Shown piece by piece: positions 58,655 to 64,000 of a stretch of 64,000 nucleotides of DNA. Position 1 is the first letter of the stretch, and each line of letters opens with the position of its first letter. The position numbers were made by a program, and so were the translations under genes. The notes beneath the pieces were generated by a model. That model was not told the origin of the DNA, searched no databases, and saw only the letters and a list, made by a program, of their open reading frames with translations. Origin of the DNA: Fasciola hepatica (lineage: Eukaryota > Platyhelminthes > Trematoda > Plagiorchiida > Fasciolidae); assembly GCA_948099385.1 (NCBI GenBank), contig CANUEZ040000107.1, positions 248,001 to 312,000 on the forward strand, read 5' to 3'.

Positions 58655-59215
58655 TCAAATCAGGGAAAATATTTCGTTCAATAAGAAATAGGAATTTGTC
58701 ATCAATTCTTGGGCCGAATAATGAGTGTAGGGAATAAATGAATAACAATGCAGGATCAACCCTCCACTCATCACTGAAATCAAAGGAATCACTGGACACC
58801 TGTTTCCTCTTTGCCAGGAGTCATCAGATGAGCACACCTGCCAATCCCCAGTCGGGACTCGTACATAAGATTTATCTACTAATTGAACAAAAGATGGACA
58901 CAGCATACGTACAAATCTCCTATATTCCCAAGGCGACTGGTATGTTTGAATTAAGTGGGAACATTCGGGACTTAATTTGGTTGTGCTTGTTTGTATAAAT
59001 TTGTCCCATGAGTTCCAAAACCTGTTCCGTCTCACAAACAAATTCTTGACAACTAGTCCTTCAGCTCCGTGCAGGGGTGATTGCATAACTGTAGGTTTCT
59101 TTCCATTTAGGTGCAATAATGCACCAGCGATGGAAACGGGGAGACGGAGAAGGGAAACTCCTATTTTGTTACAACTGAGATAGAGAAAATGAAACGGACC
59201 TAATGATGGTAACAT
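58655..59215 (-). other. 186-codon open frame, unknown
   Basis: This is the longest ATG-started frame in the window. It begins with a hydrophobic stretch, MLPSLGPFHFLYLSCNKIGV, and ends in LLNEIFSLI. The middle has a Trp/Arg-rich part (FVRRNRFWNSWDKFIQTSTT). I recognise no family. In 64 kb of AT-rich DNA one chance frame of this size is not very surprising, so I do not call it a gene. Confidence 0.2.
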
Positions 59216-59216
59216 C

Positions 59217-61935
59217 GTGTTTTTGTATCAAACAATGGACTCGTTCCATTGTCCAAAAATTGAAGCCTTTTATCTTGTTGGAAAAACTTCTGTCTCTACT
59301 AAAACTCTAGTCCGTACATTGCGAAGAACAAAATATGAAGTGTTCACGCATGGATTTGCCGAGCATCTGTATCAGCACGAAACTGTCCGGGAAAGAAAAT
59401 TGGAATCAATATTAGTGAATAATGGCCCACCGTTCATCACTAACCGCCACCCCCACCCCAGTTACGCGAATCCTTGTTCTAATTCCACCGGGGTTATGTT
59501 CAGCCCTGTCCCACCTTGCCATGATCCACACAACCCCACTCCACTCAACTCTATCCGATCTCGTCCAACAGAATAAAACCGAACAAATCCGGATGGACAG
59601 ATGTGAATGCGGCCTTTTTGGTGGCAGAACGTGGACAGGTACAAATCAGTCCTGTTTGTGCCTTGTTACCCGCACAGACACAAATCTCGATTCGAGCGCA
59701 CATCAAAATTTCAACAGCCCGTTTTCAAAATGACTGCCGGAATCTGATTAGATATATCGTCTCTCACTCTTCCTATTCGACGTGGAGGAGTTGTCTTGAT
59801 TTTAGCACCCCGTTGTTTTTTCGTAGATTGAGATAGAAGGGTGACTTAGGGCCTGAATTTTACGTGCATTTTGCCTGATGATTGATAGATACAGTTCGAT
59901 TGAGACCAGTTATTTGGAAACACAGAGTTCAATACTGTCCCTGTTCGTAAATGCAAAAGGAAGACAGATAAAGGATATGCGTGCCCGTTCGTATGCTCTT
60001 CTAGATCGTATGTGAATATAAAGCATACGTCTACCGAGTTGAAATTTCCAAACATCTGAGAACAAATCGGGGACAGAAAACCCGTCCAGTGTGTGAATTA
60101 CCTGCTATTTGTCCCAATCAGTTAGTCATTTAACTAAATTCGTTGTCATTTGGTTTGGGATCTGTATTCCGCCTTTTACTATCGACTGTTGTTGCATGGG
60201 TGAGAATGCCAGTCGTGGATTGAACAACAAACCGACGGAATTCAATACGAGTAGGGATAAAACTAGGAAAGTGGTGATCATCAAATCGACAAAATTCAGC
60301 TGATGATCTTCTAATGTTAGTCGTGAGATCGTGAGATGGCATTGGTTGTATCATAGTGACTAGCCGTAAAGCGCTTAGGATGAAATTGTGCAACTCACAA
60401 GGAGGATTTGATTTGTGATTATGGTCTTTTGCGGCACGGATGCATATAAATTTCCCAACAAATCGTTCTTCATTAGCCAGATTTATCCAAACTGATGTTT
60501 CCATTTCGAGACAATGGCAAGGTTTGTCCATTGATATCCAAGTAACTTGGTGATTTTACGGTAACCCAGATATCCAAGCTACCCAAATTATCGTTGGAGA
60601 TGGATTTGTAGTTTCCGGAACGGGAGTAGGGGAAGGTATTCTTTCCGTATGGTGGACCAGCTCGTAGGTTGTCGGAAGTGTCTCGGAAACATTGTTCTCC
60701 TCACAGCTATACTTTCAACATTTGAAATTCAGTGGGATTGATCCTGATTACTGCATCAGCCTAATACTTCATATGCATTTGGAAGCCAGCAATAGCACGA
60801 GTACTGATGTCGTCTTCCATATAAACTTCAATAATATCGTGCAAAAATCCGAAGCAGCCGGTTGGTACCGAAGCATGGGAGATTTATTTCGAGAGTAGCA
60901 TTTTTGGTAAAGGCTGAGGATGATACAGCAAACAATGGAACCTTGTCTTAAGAAAGCTGGGCGTTATTTGCTCGAAGATCGACTACCTGAATAACGACTA
61001 CTTCGTATCCGCTGGAGGACATCCCAGTCCTAATATCATTCTTTGAGTGAATTCAGAATATACGAACATATTTCTTCCAAGCATCAAAAATTTGTTTCCC
61101 TGAATAGGAACCGGCTTTTGAAAACACATGGATTCTCGATTACGGGAGTACGACGTAGAAGTTCGTTTTTAATAACTGATCTTCGAACACAAATAACCGA
61201 AACTTACCGTGGTCTTTCGCCACACGTTTTCATGAGAAGTGACCTTCTTCACTTCTGCCAGTCTTTTCCTCTGCTCGTCTGAGACAAATGTCACTGAGGT
61301 ATTATTTGACTATAAAGTAACTTACCCTCACAAGATAGTGCCTCAAAATGAAGATCCAAGTAATCTGTCAACTGGCTGAATAACTATGCAGCAGCATTCC
61401 ACATGCATTTTGCTTTCAAATGAGCCGGAAATTACTTGAATCTGGGTTGGTCCAAAGCTGCCACATATCTGTTCGCTGGGATATATTCAGCTGCAAACCA
61501 CCCGAAGTTTGGATATCGTGCAAAGTCTGTTCACCGGCATGGAAAACGTGCTTCACCTGTTCTAACCTGATAAACTATGGCATCGAACTGGTACTTCATT
61601 TGGTAACAATCGATCGTGCACTACAAGTCAGTTGAACTTTTCTGTGCAACCCGGAAAACAGACCAACGAAGGTTAAAAATGAGAACACGACTGACACTGA
61701 AACATCGATTTCTTCGAAGCTTGTTCAGTTCCGGTGAAAACAGCCCGCATGAGTTAGACTCATATGAAGCGTACATATCTAGGTAAGTAAAAGTTACTTC
61801 ACAGGAATCAACCACGAGTACCCACCAGACTATGACGATTAGCACCCATGCTGTGCGCGTCTCCAAGTGAACTCTCTCGGTTTTCTCGGTGAACTGTGCA
61901 TGAATTGAAAGGTGGAAAGAGCGATGAACTGTCGC
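59217..61935. other. No recognised gene; several medium frames
   Basis: Open frames of 119 codons (59217-59576 plus) and 133 codons (60130-60531 minus) are present. The second includes CIRAAKDHNHKSNPPCELHN and ends KRRNTDPKPNDNEFS. None matches a family I know, and overlapping frames on the other strand are also open. Confidence 0.3.
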
Positions 61936-61940
61936 CAACT

Positions 61941-61972
61941 GAGAAGAAGAAGAAGAAGAAGAAGAAGAAGAA
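61941..61972. repeat. (GAA)10 microsatellite
   Basis: AGA/GAA triplets in a row with no interruption. Confidence 0.95.
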
Positions 61973-61974
61973 TA

Positions 61975-63425
61975 GGAAAGTTTAATTGACCAACTTGGCC
62001 GTTTACCGTGTGCTGAGCTTTCCAGGAAGGACCCATAAAGTTGACCTATTAATTGTCAGAAATATTATCTCATGCTATAGTACATCGTGAACATTCGTGT
62101 ACTTGTCTTCACATCATTTGATCACCTTTCTAGTACAATCGATTATTCTTCTCTATTTGCGGTCTATATAACCTAGATATTGTAGTGTGGACATTGATTT
62201 TCGTGAGAATCACATGTGTCCCAATTTTGTCAGACAAGCATCTGATTTTTCGGTTAGCAAACTTCGATCGACACGATCATACACCATATTTACCCTTTGT
62301 GAATCTAGAAGTTCGTGCATCAATCCTTACAACTTTGTTTTTAAAATGCTACTCTGTCTATATTGTAAAAGCTATAGTGATATTGGCAGATGTGATTCGC
62401 CAACGTTTAGATTACTGTGAGTAAACGTTCTCAGTTTAGTCGCCAGCAGTGTGGAGAAACACCTCACTGCCGAATCACATGGTGATGCAAAATGCACCGT
62501 TCCTAAATTGGCTAGCCTTTTCTAGCTAGAATTCTTAGCAGTAAAACTTACGCGAACTTTTCACTAAATGTCAAATCTGCCCAACGCTATCCGATCACCT
62601 CCGTGAATCCTGTCCCTCTGCTCCACTTCAGCTGGAATTACTGACAGATTAATTGTATTCACATCATGGGAAACTTTTAAAAACAAGTCGTCCGAACACT
62701 TAAAGTACATGTCCCCGAGGAAACAAAATGATTGTAAATGGTCAAATTGATTTCATGCCAATTTTGTCCAGATAGCCGCTAGCATAGAGTGGTCGAATTG
62801 GGCTAAATGCAGAACCAAAATTAGCGGTCAAGATAATTAGTTGGACAGACGTTATGGATTCGCCCCCACACACTCATCATGCGTTTGATAACCGAGGACG
62901 AATTTTGTCATTGAAAGTAAAATGACCTTGATTGTTCTCTCACCTATCTGCACCTCTCGTGTTGTTGTTCATCACCCGATTGAGTGTGGGTCATTCATTC
63001 GGCCACTATTTTGAACACATACGTTTGGCTATTATTAGTCTATAAAATGCGCCTGATTACACGTTAGGTCCAAAAACAATACACATAAATGAACAACTCA
63101 TTTAAAATCCAAATGAGCGGCCACCACATCGTGGTTGTCGCAGTCTACCCACGGGAGTCAAATCAGAAAAGCGAGTATATGACTGAGCATGTTTGTAAAC
63201 TAGATACGATTGGTCGACTTGGGTGGGAACTCGGTATCAGCAATGGTAAGGTTAGATATTTTTGTTGCGATCGGACTGTTAAGCTGGAAAAGTAGTGTCA
63301 TCTGGACGAATACAACCGCGAAAGAGATATTAATTGAAATAACTGACTGTTACATCGTGTTGTATTCCCCACTACCCATTTCGTACTTGTTGTTGTTTTT
63401 GCTTTGGCACTGATTTTTATTCCAA
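61975..63425. other. No recognisable gene
   Basis: Two frames of 77-79 codons overlap at 62185-62424 in different phases; neither resembles a known protein. Confidence 0.4.
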
Positions 63426-63427
63426 GC

Positions 63428-63429
<2 letters not shown>

Positions 63430-63490
<61 letters not shown>
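63430..63490. repeat. (TA)30 microsatellite
   Basis: Uninterrupted TA repeat, the longest in the window. Confidence 0.97.
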
Positions 63491-63491
<1 letters not shown>

Positions 63492-63499
63492 GGAATTGT

Positions 63500-63795
63500 G
63501 CAGAATTGTCGTTCCATAAACGAGTGACTCACAAATAAACGAAACCCGAGTTCCAAAGTAGAGAATACAAGTTCGCTTAACTACGTGTACTATTGGACGA
63601 AATATCAAAGAATAACTATAACCTACCTCAAATTGTGAGTAAACCGACCACAAAATCAAGACACTCAACAAAGATTTCAAAACACTCAAGCAGCAATAGA
63701 CAGGAAAAGTGACGCAAGAGCAAGTCGAGTGGTTTACCAAGGAGGTCCTTATTTATGAGAGCGGTGAATCTATGACTTGGAGAAAGGGCTCATAA
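63500..63795. other. No recognised feature
   Basis: No gene or structure is supported. Confidence 0.4.
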
Positions 63796-63796
63796 G

Positions 63797-64000
63797 CGCT
63801 AGCTCTTGTGGTAGAGGTTCGCGAGACCTGCCTAACGGATAGTTGGTATTGTGCGAAATGATCCACATGTCCTTCATACATTCCCTTCTCATATATTCTA
63901 TCTAGGGGATCTAACCAAGTTGGACGTACTAAGTCTCGTGGTAGAGGTTCAAGAGATCTACCTACAAGATACTTGACGCGCGAAATGGCAGAATGCGAAG
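63797..64000 (+). repeat. Two direct repeat units at the window edge
   Basis: Unit one (from about 63797) and unit two (from about 63927) share GTGGTAGAGGTTC, AGA.CT.CCTA, GATA.TTG and GCGAAATG in the same order, offset by 130 bp. The second unit runs to the window end. This may be the start of a tandem satellite or two tRNA-like repeats; GTAGAGGTTC is the shared core. Confidence 0.6.

Noticed and set aside
1..64000. CRISPR arrays, bacterial operons or functional tRNA genes
   Set aside because: There is no regularly spaced direct-repeat array, no ribosome-binding-site plus ORF arrangement and no complete cloverleaf. The tRNA-like boxes found belong to SINE-type sequences.

Overview
This window looks like intergenic or intronic DNA of a parasitic flatworm, most likely a digenean trematode (a fluke). 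No bacterial gene organisation is present. The sequence is AT-rich. Long open frames are almost absent, and simple repeats of (TA)n, (CA)n, (GA)n and (GAA)n type are frequent. Every coding stretch I can identify with confidence is a decayed transposable element. The element mix is typical of flukes: Penelope-like elements (PLEs) with GIY-YIG endonucleases, CR1/RTE-type LINEs, tRNA-derived SINEs including one that resembles the schistosome Sm-alpha hammerhead SINE, and a small LTR element. I found no host gene that I can name, no rRNA or functional tRNA gene, and no CRISPR array.

Layout. At 2.5-3.25 kb there is a PLE 3' end whose GIY-YIG endonuclease frame has one stop. At 5.5-6.84 kb an unrecognised coding-like sequence occurs as two inverted copies. 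At 13.8-14.0 kb there is a tRNA-like SINE with a degenerate hammerhead on the minus strand. At 17.5-17.66 kb there is a hammerhead-like retroelement tail (minus), and at 18.1-18.55 kb a PLE fragment (plus). From 22.55 to 27.87 kb is a dense pile of elements: a PLE whose 5' part is inverted head-to-head against its 3' part, a second PLE C-terminal fragment, a LINE reverse-transcriptase fragment, and tRNA-like SINE pieces in opposite orientations.

From 31.27 to 32.91 kb is the best-defined object in the window: a 1,629 bp LTR retrotransposon on the minus strand. It has two 313 bp LTRs, a CCTTA target duplication, a primer-binding site and a polypurine tract. It carries no gag-pol, only about 1 kb of degenerate triplet repeat in two tandem units. 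A solo LTR of the same family, with its own AATGT duplication, lies at 44.6-44.9 kb.

Further right are a LINE RT remnant with both visible catalytic motifs damaged (41.47-42.43 kb), tRNA-like SINE heads (38.8, 45.4 and 51.3 kb), a 193 bp foldback carrying the PLE-tail box CCGAAACGT/CCGAAACAT on both arms (52.6-52.8 kb), a CR1-like LINE 3' end (56.0-56.7 kb, minus), and a pair of direct repeats at the right edge.

These pieces do not work together as a pathway. They are layers of insertions. The most promising candidate for something undescribed is the compact gene-less LTR family. The PLE inversion structure, the hammerhead-like tails and the unidentified inverted coding pair near 6 kb come next.
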